A DNA stretch of 64,000 nt from Paulinella micropora (taxonomy: Eukaryota > Cercozoa > Imbricatea > Euglyphida > Paulinellidae): assembly GCA_019918135.1 (NCBI GenBank), contig WBZZ01003799.1:20001-84000 (forward strand), written 5' to 3'. Each line of letters begins with the position of its first letter. Position 1 is the first letter of the stretch. Both the position numbers and the translations under genes were made by a program. The notes beneath the pieces were generated by a model that was not told the origin of the DNA, did not search any database, and saw only the letters and a program-made list of their open reading frames with translations. Shown piece by piece: positions 43,771 through 54,437 of this stretch.

Positions 43771-44589
43771 ATGCCACCGTGCGAGGAGCTGCGCGCCAAC
43801 GTCGTGCCGCTGTGGGAAGCACACAATCACCACACGTACCCGCTTGATCTCGTCCTGGCCGCGCTGGCAGGCGACGGAGCCGCAAACCGTGACCAATTCC
43901 GCCTGCTCGACAAACGGGAAAAGCGCGTAGTGGCCTGGTGCGAGGCCGCCGCCGAGTGTAACCTGCCCTACTGCCAAAACCGCAGGGACGGCGGCGAGTA
44001 CGTCGAGGAACAGGGCGAAGAAGAAGAAGAAGAAGAAGAAGAAGAAGAAGAAGAAGAAGAAGAAGAAGAAGAAGAAGAAGAGGAGGAAGAAGAAGAAGAA
44101 GAGGAAGAGGACGAAGATGAAGAGGACGAAGATGAAGAGGACGAAGATAGCTCCTCGCACGGCGGCAACAAAAAGGACGGAGGGAACGGCGGCGACAAAC
44201 GGGACGGAGAGAACGGCGGCGACCTTGCTAGGCCCGCGTGCCTGCGCGAGAGGCTGGACTCCTCGCACCGGAGCCATTGCCTCTGCGGTGAGGGCATCAG
44301 TGACTTATCCGTGCTTGAACACATGCCCAGCGGACGTGTCTTCTTTGTCGGCAACCTGTGCGCGCGCAAATTCGGGCGCAAACCACGGCCGGCAGTGCCG
44401 GCAGTGCCACAGCGCAAGCGCCGCCGCCTGCCGACAGCGGCGACGGCGGAGTTGTCTTCCTCGCTGGCAGAGGGTGTCAGGCAGCTGGAGGAGCGCTCGG
44501 AAGACAACTCTGCGATCCGGCGGCTGGGGCTGGTCCTGCAGGCGCTGGGCCTGCTCGGAGAAGCGTTGGCCCAAGCAGTGGAACCTTGA
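43771..44589 (+). CDS. Acidic protein with Cys-x-Cys-Gly zinc-ribbon-like motif
   Basis: 272 residues from MPPCEELRANVVPLWEAH. The middle is a run of about 45 Glu with Asp (a GAA microsatellite, 44,011-44,150). After it comes HCLCGEGISDL, then LEHMPSGRVFFVGNLCARKF. This C-x-CG...H/N...G-x-x-C pattern resembles a putative zinc-binding motif found in several large DNA virus and phage proteins. A basic KRKRRR patch could act as nuclear signal, and the tail is helical. Role unknown. The frame looks whole. Confidence 0.55.
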   Translation: MPPCEELRANVVPLWEAHNHHTYPLDLVLAALAGDGAANRDQFRLLDKREKRVVAWCEAAAECNLPYCQNRRDGGEYVEEQGEEEEEEEEEEEEEEEEEEEEEEEEEEEEEEEDEDEEDEDEEDEDSSSHGGNKKDGGNGGDKRDGENGGDLARPACLRERLDSSHRSHCLCGEGISDLSVLEHMPSGRVFFVGNLCARKFGRKPRPAVPAVPQRKRRRLPTAATAELSSSLAEGVRQLEERSEDNSAIRRLGLVLQALGLLGEALAQAVEP

Positions 44590-45005
44590 CACACACACGC
44601 CAACACCCCCCCCCCCCCCCCCCGACGTTCCCCACCCTCCCCGTTCCCCCGTCCCCCCGGCGTTCCCATTTCCCCGGAAAAGAAAAGAAAAAGAAGGCGG
44701 GCAGGAAATAAATAGAAAATGACACGGGAAAAGGCAGGGAGAGACAGCAAAGACACTGTGTGCGCCCCATACCCCCCCCCCCAAAAAGAAAGGAAACAAG
44801 TCCCGGAGTTTCATCCTCGGGGGCGGGACCAGGAGGGGGGGAGGGGAGAGAGAGAAAGAGGGGGTTTTGAGAGAGAAAAAGAAACCGGGCCTCTGGTGTG
44901 GCATTCAATAAAAAAAAGCAAAAACAAAGGTGGCTTGCTGGGCAGATGCAAGGATTTTTTATAAAAAAAGCTCTCTTCCGGTCACAGACAAAAAAAAGAA
45001 AGACT
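44590..45005. other. Intergenic, homopolymer-rich
   Basis: C and G runs and A-rich patches. No gene seen. Confidence 0.6.
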
Positions 45006-45609
45006 ATGTTTACAAGGAAAACCTCGCGTCGTCGGGGTTACAGCCAAGTGTCTACAGGAAGTAAAGGCACGGGACCATCAGACACGGACCGTCAAAAGAC
45101 ATCCCAGTTCGTCTGCGATGTTCTGGGTAAGTGATTTAGGACCTGGCTGTAGGAGCTCGCGTACTTCGCCAGGAGGAACCCCGTGTCGCTGTCACTGTCG
45201 CGCATCGCTTTCGTGGGCATCTACACTGCCATAACTCACTTCGCTGTACCTGAGGGACAGCCTGCACATACCCGGCATCAGCCCGACGGTGCCGAGCAGC
45301 ATCCTGACGGCGGTTACTTTCTTTACTAGTTCGGTGTACGCCCGGGCCGAATCCCGCCGGACCCAGAACATCCGCGAATTCAACATGTTGCTCCAGGCGT
45401 TGATGTCCCTAGCCCTAGCTATGCACTACCGTCTGGGCGGAACGCAGGTGACGCAACCTGTAAGTAATTCCCAACCCGAGCCCGTACCGGACAAGAGCGA
45501 TCCACTAGTACCAGGAAAGAAGAAGAACAAACCGCCACCAGAAAAAAGCGAAAGTGTCACGCCCACCAGTGGACCGCCGGTCACAGAGAACAAAACGCCA
45601 GGCACATAA
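45006..45609 (+). CDS. Putative small membrane protein with Pro/Lys tail
   Basis: The basic start MFTRKTSRRRGYSQVSTG is followed by a hydrophobic part (PSSILTAVTFFTSSVYA and NMLLQALMSLALAMHYRL) and a low-complexity tail (DKSDPLVPGKKKNKPPPEKS). Family unknown. Fossil, about two breaks. Confidence 0.35.
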
Positions 45610-45619
45610 AGTCAGGGGT

Positions 45620-46005
45620 CTCATTGAGCGGCTTAAGCGGATCCTGGACATCCACGTCCAGGCGGGCGAGAAGGGCCGGATCCTGAACACGCACGCCAAG
45701 GCGTGCGAGAAGGGCGGGACCGTGTGCAGTCAGACGTGCCAACCGGACATTCAGTGCGTGCACACTTCGGCGTGCCCTCTTGAGGTAGCTTGCTGAAAAT
45801 CAACGAGAGCGACTGCATCCGGACCGCGATGCTTAGTGCGCAGCTACAGCTGTCGCGTTTGCGTTTCGAAGTGTCTGAGCTGTCCGGTAATCAAGCTTGC
45901 TACTTCGAGCCCCTGCTGTTAGAGCTGGAACAGTCCGTGCGCCGGGTGTCGGGGCACTACGTGCCCGAGATCTCGCGCCATCGATCCCTCCAGCCGATTC
46001 CGTGA
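45620..46005 (+). CDS. Small helical protein with short internal repeat
   Basis: Has an imperfect 39-base tandem repeat giving two GEKGR/CEKGG-type units, then a leucine-rich helix (AQLQLSRLRFEVSELSG and LLLELEQSVRRVSG) that could form a coiled coil. No family recognised. Fossil, about one break. Confidence 0.35.
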
Positions 46006-46262
46006 TGGCCCACACAAAGACCGACGAGAAGCAGGTGGCCAGGACGAAGATGTAACCCTGCGTGGTCGGGATGTGGGCAAAGGGCAAGTAGATAGTCCAG
46101 GCCCGGACCGAAGTGTAGGCAAAAATAGTCACGACGCGCATTTACGCCCAAGAGGAGACCGTCAGCGACCACGACGTTCAGGGGTCGGTCAATTATACCA
46201 CAAATGTCTTGAACAGAATCCAAGCTGCCTTCCCAGAGTAGTAACCAAAGGAAAAATGACAC
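46005..46262 (-). CDS. Membrane protein fragment, possible FWLPW family member 4
   Basis: Open stretch with VRAWTIYLPFAHIPTTQGYI followed by FVLATCFSSVFVWAI. The WT-x-x-LP-(F/W) string parallels WTVTFWLPWA of member 1. Partial copy converging on the preceding helical gene; about one break. Confidence 0.35.
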
Positions 46263-46463
46263 CGGGGGGGGGGGGGGGGAAGGGGTCAGGTAGTAAGGTT
46301 TGACAACAACGGTGAGTCTTTAATTTTTTTTAAAAAACTGAGTGCGGAAATCTCGGGGGCCCCCTTAGTACTTCTTCGTCTCTAAAGGAGGGAGAGTGGA
46401 AGGGAGAGGGGCGCGGAGAGAGAGAGGAAGGGACATGTCGGTAAAAAGCTCCTTTCGTTTAAG

Positions 46464-46794
46464 TCACTGTGAGCGTGGAGCACCCGGCTGGCCCGGGGCT
46501 AGCGACGAGAGATCCAGCGGGTGGTTGTCTAGGTTCGCTATTTTGGCTTCCAAGGTATTCAACCGCTGGGACAGATTTTCAGGCAGGCGCAGTTCTTGCA
46601 ACGTCTGGCGTAACAGCATTAGGCTGTTCGAGACCTCCTAAAGTCTGGCAAAAAGATTTTGCATCATGGCGTCCGTGAGAATAGGTCTGGCCCTGGGCCG
46701 CTACGACGGGCGCAGCGGGCGCAGCGGGCGGATTGTGAGTTGGGTCGTAAACTTCTAGGGCCCCGGTCCTAAACTTTGACGCGTAGTCTGCCAT
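46464..46794 (-). CDS. Small coiled-coil protein of the virus-like island
   Basis: About 110 residues. It starts MADYASKFRTGALEVYDP, then a Pro/Ala-rich linker, then a heptad-like segment with NLSQRLNTLEAKIANLD and a short polar end. Structural or adaptor-like; no family recognised. Fossil, about two breaks. Confidence 0.4.
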
Positions 46795-46799
46795 TGGTC

Positions 46800-47610
46800 T
46801 TGTGTTCAGGCCGAGAGGTGGCGATCCCCACAATAAAAGACCAAAAACAAAAAAATAAGAAGAAGACACCAAAACACGAAATTGCGTGCCAGTATTTTTT
46901 TTTTTTAGGTCAGGGAATGGCGGGGAGGGCGGAGGGGGGGGGCGGGGATCGTAGATCTCGGGCGAGAGGGGGGGGGGGCCCGGAAGATCTGTGGATATTT
47001 GAAGAAGTGGGGGGGGGCCGGAGGGGTGTGCAAAAAAGAAAGAAAGTGAGGAGGGAGGGAAGGAGCGAGGGGGGGGGGGGGGCGATGGTACTTCATCTTG
47101 TTTTTTTTTTCCCAACAGGATTTCTACGGGAAGATGAATGTCTGAGCGCGCTGCGGAGGGGAAAGGGTTTTAGGTGGGGGGGGGGGGGGAAGGGGGGGGA
47201 GATTTTTTACGCGCAGGGCCTACAAGGCAGTGCCACCCCTCGCCCTCCCCTCCTCCTCCTCACACCACGCACCTGCCCCGTGGCCCCCCCCTCCCCCAAT
47301 CGTAGGGGGGGGGGGCCAAGACCCGAAGCAGACAAAGAACAAAAAAAAGTTGGGGGGGGGGGGGGGGGTGGTGGAGGGGCAGAATGAAGGGGGAGGAACA
47401 AATGTTCCTTTCGTGTGGGGGTAAAGGGGTGTGTGTGTGAGAAAATTGTGGGCGTGAGGCCAAAAGAGAGCAGCTGCATTTCGAGCTTTTTTGCTATCAG
47501 TCACAACTTCCTCTGTCTACCCCCGTTATCCCTTCCTCTTTTTTTTGTGGTGCCCTTGGCTTTGATCTTTTCAATTTGTTGTTTGATTTTTTTTGCTGCA
47601 CCCTCTTTCG
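46800..47610. other. Homopolymer-rich intergenic DNA
   Basis: Dense G runs (8-18 bases) on the plus strand, C runs and A/T patches. ORFs here are compositional. Confidence 0.75.
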
Positions 47611-49003
47611 TCATGATTTGAGTCCGAAATGCACCTGGTCTGAGCCCTTGGATCCCTCTTTTTTTATGTTTGGCGGATCCCATTTATATTCGCAGAGGAT
47701 CAGGTCATATTGACGAATCTGTTTCGTAGGCAATACTTCTAGTGTAAAGTAGTTGTCCAGCCACACGATCTGCGCGTTCCAGTCTTTGCTGGCGCTGCTG
47801 GTAAGCGCGCAATGGGCGAGATAGTCGACATCTAGACAATCTGTGGTTCCGTAGGGCGTGCCGAGCAGGTCGGGCTGATTTGTTTTGTCTATGTAAAAAA
47901 ACTCATGATGTTCACGCTCGTTTTTACCTGGTCTTTGCATCAATGTCTCTTTCTCCCTTTTCCACAAATCCCGGCGGCGTTTCTGAGTCATTTGAAATAG
48001 CGCCGTATCAAACCGGCACAACGCCGCGTTGTAGTCCTTCACAATAGATGGGCCAGGCGCTTTGAAATCGCAATTGGGCTACTAGCGCAAAGCCGTACGG
48101 CGGAAAACGCACTACAAACAGTCTTTCGTTCGCCGCCACGACGACCCAAGGAAATTCCTCTTTTTGGTCATGGTTTCTGTACCAGTCTATTTGCACGCGT
48201 TCTTGGAACTGGCTGAAAATCTCATTCGGTAAAACTTTGCTAACTGGCTCAATTACATCTTCCTTTAAGGACTTTAGGTTTGTTGCAATGTTGCTTTTTT
48301 TGCCTGCTTTAGCACTGTTCGCAACCGTGAACAGGAGCGTGTGGCTCTCCCAAAAGGGTTGGTGTTTTTTTCCAAAATTGAATGTTTCCCCGCGCCATCG
48401 TATATATTTGCAGATAGTCCTGAAACATAAGCGGGAGGCCAGTGATGGCGACAAACACTGTAGTTACATTTTGTAGCTTTTCTTCCTCTTTTTCCAGGCC
48501 TGTCAACAAATTAACGTCTTTTCGTAAATTTCCGCAGCTAGGGATAACGAGAAGGCATCTGTCTTCAACTGGTATGTCTTCGCCGCCAAAGCAAACCACC
48601 CAACCCTCACGGGAATCATCACACTGACCTTTAAATTAAAATCCGCACGAGTATACCGCATGGACCTTTATGTCGTCCCCGGTTACCACGGGTCAATATT
48701 ACTATCGTATGACCAATTGGCTACGATGGGGGCTGTGATTGATTGCGCCGCACGGCGCTCCTTGCACTGCATGGTCTGCTCAGTGTCGCGGCACCACACG
48801 ATTTTCACTTTTTTTTATAGTGCCAGGTAGCTGTCCGGTAAACTCTGTTCTAGGCGCGTCAGCTCTTCATTGAAATCGTTGTTGTTTAGCAGCAAGACGA
48901 GCTGCGAGGCTTTGTTCCTGTGCTGCAGATCGACTAGCTCAAGGCTCAGATCTACCCTTTTGCGCTCGGGCACAAAGCCCGTTTCGTGCTCGTGAAATTT
49001 CAT
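47611..49003 (-). CDS. Unknown lower-GC protein of the virus-like island
   Basis: About 460 residues of coding sequence starting MKFHEHETGFVPERKRVDLS. Recognisable stretches: SQLVLLLNNNDFNEELTRLE, VEDRCLLVIPSCGNL, FPWVVVAANERLFVVRFPPY, WNAQIVWLDNYFTLEVLP and QIRQYDLILCEYKW. Composition is like the 39.7-41.9 and 51.4-52.9 kb genes (lower GC, balanced residues). No family assigned. Fossil, about four breaks. Confidence 0.45.
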
Positions 49004-49029
49004 GTCAGTAAAGATTTATTAACAAAAGA

Positions 49030-49300
49030 ATCACGGATTGGATTTGAAATCTTGATTCTGAAAATTCAGAGATTCCTACAGTGGGGGAGGGAGGGGACGG
49101 AGGAGGGGTGGGAGAGGCAACACGCGGCTGACCCCCCACCTCCTCCCCTCACCCCAGAAGCAATCGAGGCAAAAACACTAAACCCCAACCTAAATTTTCG
49201 GGCCTGTGTTAAGATTAGTCCTGCTGGCCCAAAGCTAAGCAGTCGTAAGAGGATGTTTGAGACTGGCGTTCATGTTGCGTTTGTGCTGGATGGCGCGCGC
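49030..49300 (+). repeat. Dispersed non-coding repeat of the island, copy 1
   Basis: Shares CTTGATTCTGAAAAT, AATCGAGGCAAAA, ATTTTCGGG(C/T)CTGTGTTA and GCAGTCGTAAGAGGATGTT in the same order and strand with 59,090-59,340. Confidence 0.75.
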
Positions 49301-49912
49301 CACAGGCAGAAGGTCTGGCGGCCCCAATGTCCGGGGCACAGCGCCCCCCGCCTTGCGTGCATGTAGCTACTTTACAACCTTTCTCCTGGCAACCGCCCGT
49401 TGCCCTCTTAGCCGGCTCCCCCCCCTACACTCTCTCTACCCCTTACTGTGCTCCATTGTGCTCAATTGCGCCCAATTGTGCTCAATTGTGCTCAATTGTG
49501 CTCAATTGTGCTCAAAGTGAAACCAAAATTTCAGGCACAGTGTGTGTGGGGGGGGGGGGGCGGATCTTTTTTTTGGCCCGCAACACGCGCATACACACAC
49601 ACACATACTACGACAGGCATTTTACACAAAACGACATCTTCTACACACTACACACAAGCCAAAAAAAAAAGAAACACATTTTCTACACACGCACAACAAC
49701 ATCACGCACACCTTCTACCCCACAACAAACATCACACACACACACGCACAAAAGACGTGTACACAGCAAAAACAAGAAAACACCTCCTACACACATTCAA
49801 CAGATACACACACACACACATTCCCAAACCCTCCCTCCCCCCCACGTTCCCATTTTTAAAAAATTCTCTGCCTGCTTCGTTTGTGTGTGTGGCTGCTCCT
49901 AGAATACAAAGC
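49301..49912. other. Leader region with minisatellite and CA-rich DNA
   Basis: Contains the 10 bp TGCTCAATTG minisatellite (49,447-49,515), a G run and about 250 bp of CA-rich sequence ahead of the plus-strand gene. Confidence 0.6.
49447..49515 (+). repeat. 10-bp minisatellite TGCTCAATTG, about 7 units
   Basis: Head-to-tail units with two variants (CCATTG, CGCCCAATTG). It resembles the 11-bp GCTCAATGTTG array at 57.9 kb. Confidence 0.9.
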
Positions 49913-51096
49913 ATGAAACCCTCCGCTGCACACCTGCCTTTTCTTCTCCCAGACGATAAGCGCTTGGTATCTTCGGAGGTAAAGTCAGTGCAGTCCTTGT
50001 TGAAATCTCTGCAGCAAGCTGCGGCTGCCAACCAGGCCGCCTGCCTCGAAGTGGTGGTTGCTTGGAAGCCAGATCTCCTCCCAGCAGATCTCCCGCCGAC
50101 GCCGCACCCTTCGCACCTCTGGTTCGACGAACTGGAGGCGGGCCTCCAGATTTTTCTTGGCCAAGAATTTTACCTGAACTTGTTCCGCTTCGCGGCCGCG
50201 ACCGGCCTCCGCAACTCTGTCCTGCTGCGTCTGCCTACTGCCGAGCTCTTCCCGTACGTTTCGTCGCCGGCGCTCGTCGAGGCGCTGCGCGGGCTCGGCG
50301 GACGCCGCGCGCTGAGCGCCCTGCGGGCGTTCTTAAGGGAACCGCTGGACCGCAGGCTCGCCGAGGACTGCCCCTTGATCACCGGCTGTGTAGTCGGCGA
50401 CTCGCCCTGCCGGAACAGGTTGTGCGCTAGGCTGACCCCGACCGAGTTCCTAGCGCAATTCTTAGCAGCGGACGGTACCTTCGACGCTGGCGCCCTCCGC
50501 CAGGAGCTGGAGCTGCACGGTCCAGTCATTATTTGTACCGAGGGCGCGCACTACTGGCAAGTCCAGCCGCACCCCGCGTCACCCCGCCACATACCCTTTG
50601 AAATTTTGTACCAACTGCACAGACAACGGGGCATCAACCTGCGGAGGTTTCGAACATGTCGGGACTGGCTTTTCGACCAGGACGAGCCCAGGCCCGCCGC
50701 TTACGGCCTGCCGCTGCGCGCGCGCTACTGGTTTGCCAAGGCCTGGCTCGAAGCACGCGACAGGCAGGTGGCCCTGGGCTTTCTGTCTATTTCGGACCCC
50801 GCGACCAGCTCACTGGGCGCGCCCCCGACGCCGGTACAGCTGCGCCAGATCCTGCTGGAGGCTGGCTGCGCGACGACCCCAAGCCGGAGGAGGGGGAGCT
50901 GCAAGAGTACAAGCGCGCGCGCGAGGGGGTACCCGCTCTAGAGCGCCTGCTGCGTCCGCTGAGCAATGACATTCGGGAGCGAGCCTCTGCGCTGTCCGCG
51001 ACGTGGGTCCCGCTTTTGCTAGATGACTGCCTGCGGCGCGCCCTCAAGCATGTCCTGGGCTTCGTGCTGAATCTAGCCGACCGGGCGCGGCCATAG
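49913..51096 (+). CDS. Unknown GC-rich helical protein
   Basis: About 390 residues from MKPSAAHLPFLLPDDKR. Mostly alpha-helical and Leu/Ala/Arg-rich, with an aromatic-rich central part (LWFDELEAGLQIFLGQEFYL) and RFRTCRDWLFDQDEPRP later. Cys residues are few, and no catalytic motif is seen. Family not recognised. Divergent from the lower-GC gene at 47.6-49.0 kb. Fossil, about one break near its end. Confidence 0.5.
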
Positions 51097-51442
51097 AGTG
51101 CGAGGTCGCCAAGTACGAGGACGGGCAGCGCAACAAGCGCCGCCGTACTACTACTAGCTGCTAGCAACAGCGTAGTGCGTGCAGTATCGATTCGTTTGTT
51201 GCAGTTAGTTACAGGCCGTTTCAAAGTTTTTTAATAAAAAATTGCTACGTATCAAATCAAAATTTTGTTTGATCCTTACAGTGTTTTCCCAACTTTTTTT
51301 AGTTCGTTAATCACCATCCAAAAAAAGAAAAAGAAAAAAAAAGAAAGGGGAAGTGGGGGGGGGGGGCAAGAAAGAGGCAGTAGTCAGGGGCGGGTGCTGC
51401 CTCCCTGCTAGCTCCCTTCCTCTGATTTCTCTCTGTTTTTTA
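51097..51442. terminator. A/T-rich intergenic end region
   Basis: TTTTTTAATAAAAAATTG at about 51,226-51,243 offers AATAAA after the plus-strand gene, and its near-palindromic form works on both strands. A G-run follows. Confidence 0.45.
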
Positions 51443-52880
51443 TTAGTAGCGTTTGAGAGATTCTTGAGAAATCAGAGGGCCGAACTGTCGACTTCCCACC
51501 TGAATAGGCTCGACCGCAGCCTGCCAGAGCCTGTGCCATCGCAGTATCGACCAAGCCGACGCAGCCTCGGCAGAGGCCTTTTGCACCGTCGTCGCTGTTT
51601 TACCTTCTTGCTGAACCCTGAAAGCCTCACTTGCTTGCACGGTGGAGTAGAATTCGGTGAGTGCTTGGTTTAGTATCCCCATTCCGGGGTAGGTCTCGGG
51701 GCATTTAGGGCAGCTTACCATACTCTTGATGATGTAGTATAGGTAGACACATGCAAAATATTCGCCTTTGGACGACGCGGGACGTTGGGGGGAGTTCACG
51801 GGCGAGTTGGGTTCGGAGTTTGCAATTTCTTTTGCCTTTTTCCTGTTATAGTGTATAACCTGTTCATGAGGAGGAAAAACCCAACCCGACTTGAGCTTCT
51901 TTTCTGCTTGATAGTACGAGTCGATCTCGGCCATTAGCTCCAGGCTCCTGACAATGTTCTTGACGTCGCCATCCTTGAAAAATTGCTTTACGCCAGTTAG
52001 GGTCTTCGCGTGCTGCTTGGGGTGCGCTGCACAGCAGCTGCAAGTAATGCATCATAACTAATGGCCGCAGGTTTGCTTCTGCTTGTAACTTTGCTGGCAG
52101 AGGATACACAAATGCGTGCTTGCCCAAGCTCTCAATGCTCGGCCCTTCCACGCTTTCAAAGAACTCCAGGTCAGCATCGACGATCAGCGGGCGCAGATCT
52201 TTGCCTAGCATGATGTTGTTGTGACTGACATCTGTCCAAACGAGTTTGGGCACCATAGTCGAGCTCCCTTTCGGTCGTAACAAATGAACCTCTCGAGAGT
52301 CTCCTGAATTTGGACAGCTGTGATTCTGGGCCAGACCGAGCTGTCTCCCAGTGTCCAAGACAGGCGATCAACAAACTCTATTGTAGCAAACACCAGAGTA
52401 TTCTCGTCCATTTGTTCTTTAAATTTGAAATTAGACAATCTTAAGGGGCCAACGTACCAATTAAAATCGCTTGCTGGTTTAACCTTTTTAATTCTTTTTT
52501 GTAGCTAAAGATTTTGCATCTGCTTTCATGGCAGACAGAATTCTTTTTGCGGACGACTCCGCATCCTCACCAGTCAGACTTTTGGGGGTCCACTGCTGAT
52601 CAGAATACGACCATGCACGTGTTACTAGAGGAAGCATACAGAGTCGGATGGCCTGCCCTTGTACCAACATAACATGGTGGGACTGGCCTGAGGCTGTTCC
52701 TTGTATTAGCTTTTTTTGTTGCAAAATTTCCAACTTCGAGACAGCGGCGAAGTACTCTTCAAAGCTCTTTTTCACTAACGTGTCTTCTTGCGCTTGATTT
52801 ACTCGTTCTTGCCAGTGATCATATTCGTCGTCATAAAAGCCAAAAGGTTCTTTTTGAACCAAGAAGATTTTGGCGTCCAT
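51443..52880 (-). CDS. Kinase-like protein of the virus-like island
   Basis: About 480 residues of coding sequence from MDAKIFLVQKEPFGFYDDEY. The decisive stretch, KLVWTDVSHNNIMLGKDL followed by PLIVDADLEFF (about 52,160-52,250), matches the catalytic loop and Mg-binding segment of protein-kinase-like folds, closest in style to FunK1-type kinases (D-x-S-x-x-NIM then hDxD). A carboxyl part has KCPETYPGMGILNQALTEFY. Substrate unknown. Fossil, about five breaks. Confidence 0.5.
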
Positions 52881-53201
52881 GGCGGTGGGGTCCTATAATC
52901 TGGATTTGGCACACTCATGGGCCAAATGCTCTCTTTAAATACTACATAAAGGACAAAAAATAAGCCCGTTTTCTTTCACCTCCCGTGAGAGAATTTTGTT
53001 TTTACCAATCTTTTCTCCCCCACCCCACCCACCTCCCCCCCCCCCCCCCCCCCCCCTCGCCCGCGAGCGCTCACTCAGAAAAGTGCAAATAACGGCCCCT
53101 CCCCCTCTCAGCCTTTAGCCCACCCAACAAAAAAAAATCAAACAGCGCTTCTTCTCCCGTGTCGCTATTCAGAGGAAGAAAGAAATGCAAAGTCGGGCTC
53201 G
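52881..53201. other. Intergenic with C runs
   Basis: Includes a C run of more than 20 bases near 53,035-53,056. No gene. Confidence 0.6.
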
Positions 53202-54422
53202 TCACCCGGAAAGACCACCCGTTTGCCCTACTACCTCCCCATTCCTGCCGGAGTCTATTTCTCGCACTCTTGCGCCCAGCCGGTCGAAGGAGTCAGGTGC
53301 ACGGGTAGCTGCCAACGGCGTAAACAGCCGTTGTGCCACTTCTCTGTCGGGCCGAGCGCCGGCTTTTGGCAGCCACAGGGCCCTCTCCTCGTCTTTCAGC
53401 AGCAGGCCCTGCCAAATACAAGATACCAACAGCAGCCAGGGGTGGCCAACAATCGGTCTGTCGTACGACAGATCCCGGGGGTCGTTGCTGTGCGCGACCA
53501 TCAGCGCTCGTGCCAACGACAGCAAGAAGCAGCTGCGCTCGCTGCCGTCCTGGTCGGGCGTGCCACTCTCGTCTGTTGTCTGTATGTCCGGCCGTAGGCC
53601 CAGACAATTGTCTAGTGTCTCGGCCAGACAGCCGCGCTCTAGGGTGGTAGCGGGCCTGCTGGGGTTGTAGTAGTACCAACAACGCCGGCCCACGAACCAG
53701 ACTACCCAGTGCGGGCGCATGTCGACCGATCGCCGGCTGACGAGAAACGTGCTGTACTGCAGCAGGTCCCCCCGTGTGAGACTAGTCGTCGCCTCATCGA
53801 GATCCCACATGATCCTGCGCGGGCACAGGCGCCCGAACGACTGCAAATGTCCGTAACGGAACTCATGCAGCTTTTGCAACACAGCCCCGCCGCTGCCGCC
53901 GATGCCGGTGCCCAAACGGTTGTCCCACGAGGCCAGCAAACCCAGCCCGAAGAACACGTGGCCGTTCCTGAAGCCCACGTTGCGCTGCCAATCAAACCGC
54001 CCTACGTCGCCTATGGCGCGCAGCCACCACCGCAGCGCCCAGGCGTCGCCACTCGCGACGACAATGGCGTCGTCCCAGCCCAGCACGCGCGGCCACCGGG
54101 AGGGAACCCACTTGCGCAATGTCAGCGGGGCGCTGGCGTCGACGTAGCAGTCGGCAAAGGTGTAGTGCGTACGGGCGGCCGCGTAGCTCCAGGCGAACGC
54201 GACTGCCGAGGATAGCGGCCCCACGCCGCCCCGTTTGTTCTGCCTGATCGTCTCGGGCGACAAGAGTTCCAGCGCTAGCCAGTGCAGCCTAGCCACCGAC
54301 CAGCGCCCGTTCGCGACGTGCCAGCGCCCGGCGGAGGAGGTAACGCCGGCGTCTAGCACGGGCCAGCGCCGGCAGGGCACCAACGGCTCACCGGCGTCGG
54401 GCCACTCGAGCGCCCAGCGCAA
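53202..54422 (-). CDS. Adenain/Ulp1-like cysteine protease
   Basis: 406 residues, one open frame. The carboxyl half carries the order and spacing of clan CE cysteine proteases (adenovirus protease, Ulp1, and their homologues in large DNA viruses and Polintons): His238 in RPHWVVWFVG, Asn253 in YYNPSRP, Gln291 in PDQDGSERSC and Cys298 in SCFLLSLARAL. The Gln-Cys spacing of seven equals that of adenain (Gln115, Cys122). MWDLDEATTSLTRGDLLQ upstream fits the helix before the His strand. The amino half (1-200) is Trp/Arg-rich and unassigned. Viral relatives mature capsid proteins; Ulp1 relatives remove SUMO. The gene looks whole, and its neighbours belong to the same island. Confidence 0.6.
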   Translation of the reverse strand: MRWALEWPDAGEPLVPCRRWPVLDAGVTSSAGRWHVANGRWSVARLHWLALELLSPETIRQNKRGGVGPLSSAVAFAWSYAAARTHYTFADCYVDASAPLTLRKWVPSRWPRVLGWDDAIVVASGDAWALRWWLRAIGDVGRFDWQRNVGFRNGHVFFGLGLLASWDNRLGTGIGGSGGAVLQKLHEFRYGHLQSFGRLCPRRIMWDLDEATTSLTRGDLLQYSTFLVSRRSVDMRPHWVVWFVGRRCWYYYNPSRPATTLERGCLAETLDNCLGLRPDIQTTDESGTPDQDGSERSCFLLSLARALMVAHSNDPRDLSYDRPIVGHPWLLLVSCIWQGLLLKDEERALWLPKAGARPDREVAQRLFTPLAATRAPDSFDRLGARVREIDSGRNGEVVGQTGGLSG

Positions 54423-54437
54423 GGTTCGCTCGAAGTA

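Noticed and set aside
43651-44756. Minus-strand ORFs opposite the Glu-run protein (SSSSSS, FFFFFF)
   Set aside because: Antisense shadows of the GAA tract.
49542-49859. His/Thr-rich ORF upstream of the 49.9 kb gene
   Set aside because: Comes from CA-rich DNA; the gene start at 49,913 (MKPSAAHLP) marks the change to normal composition.
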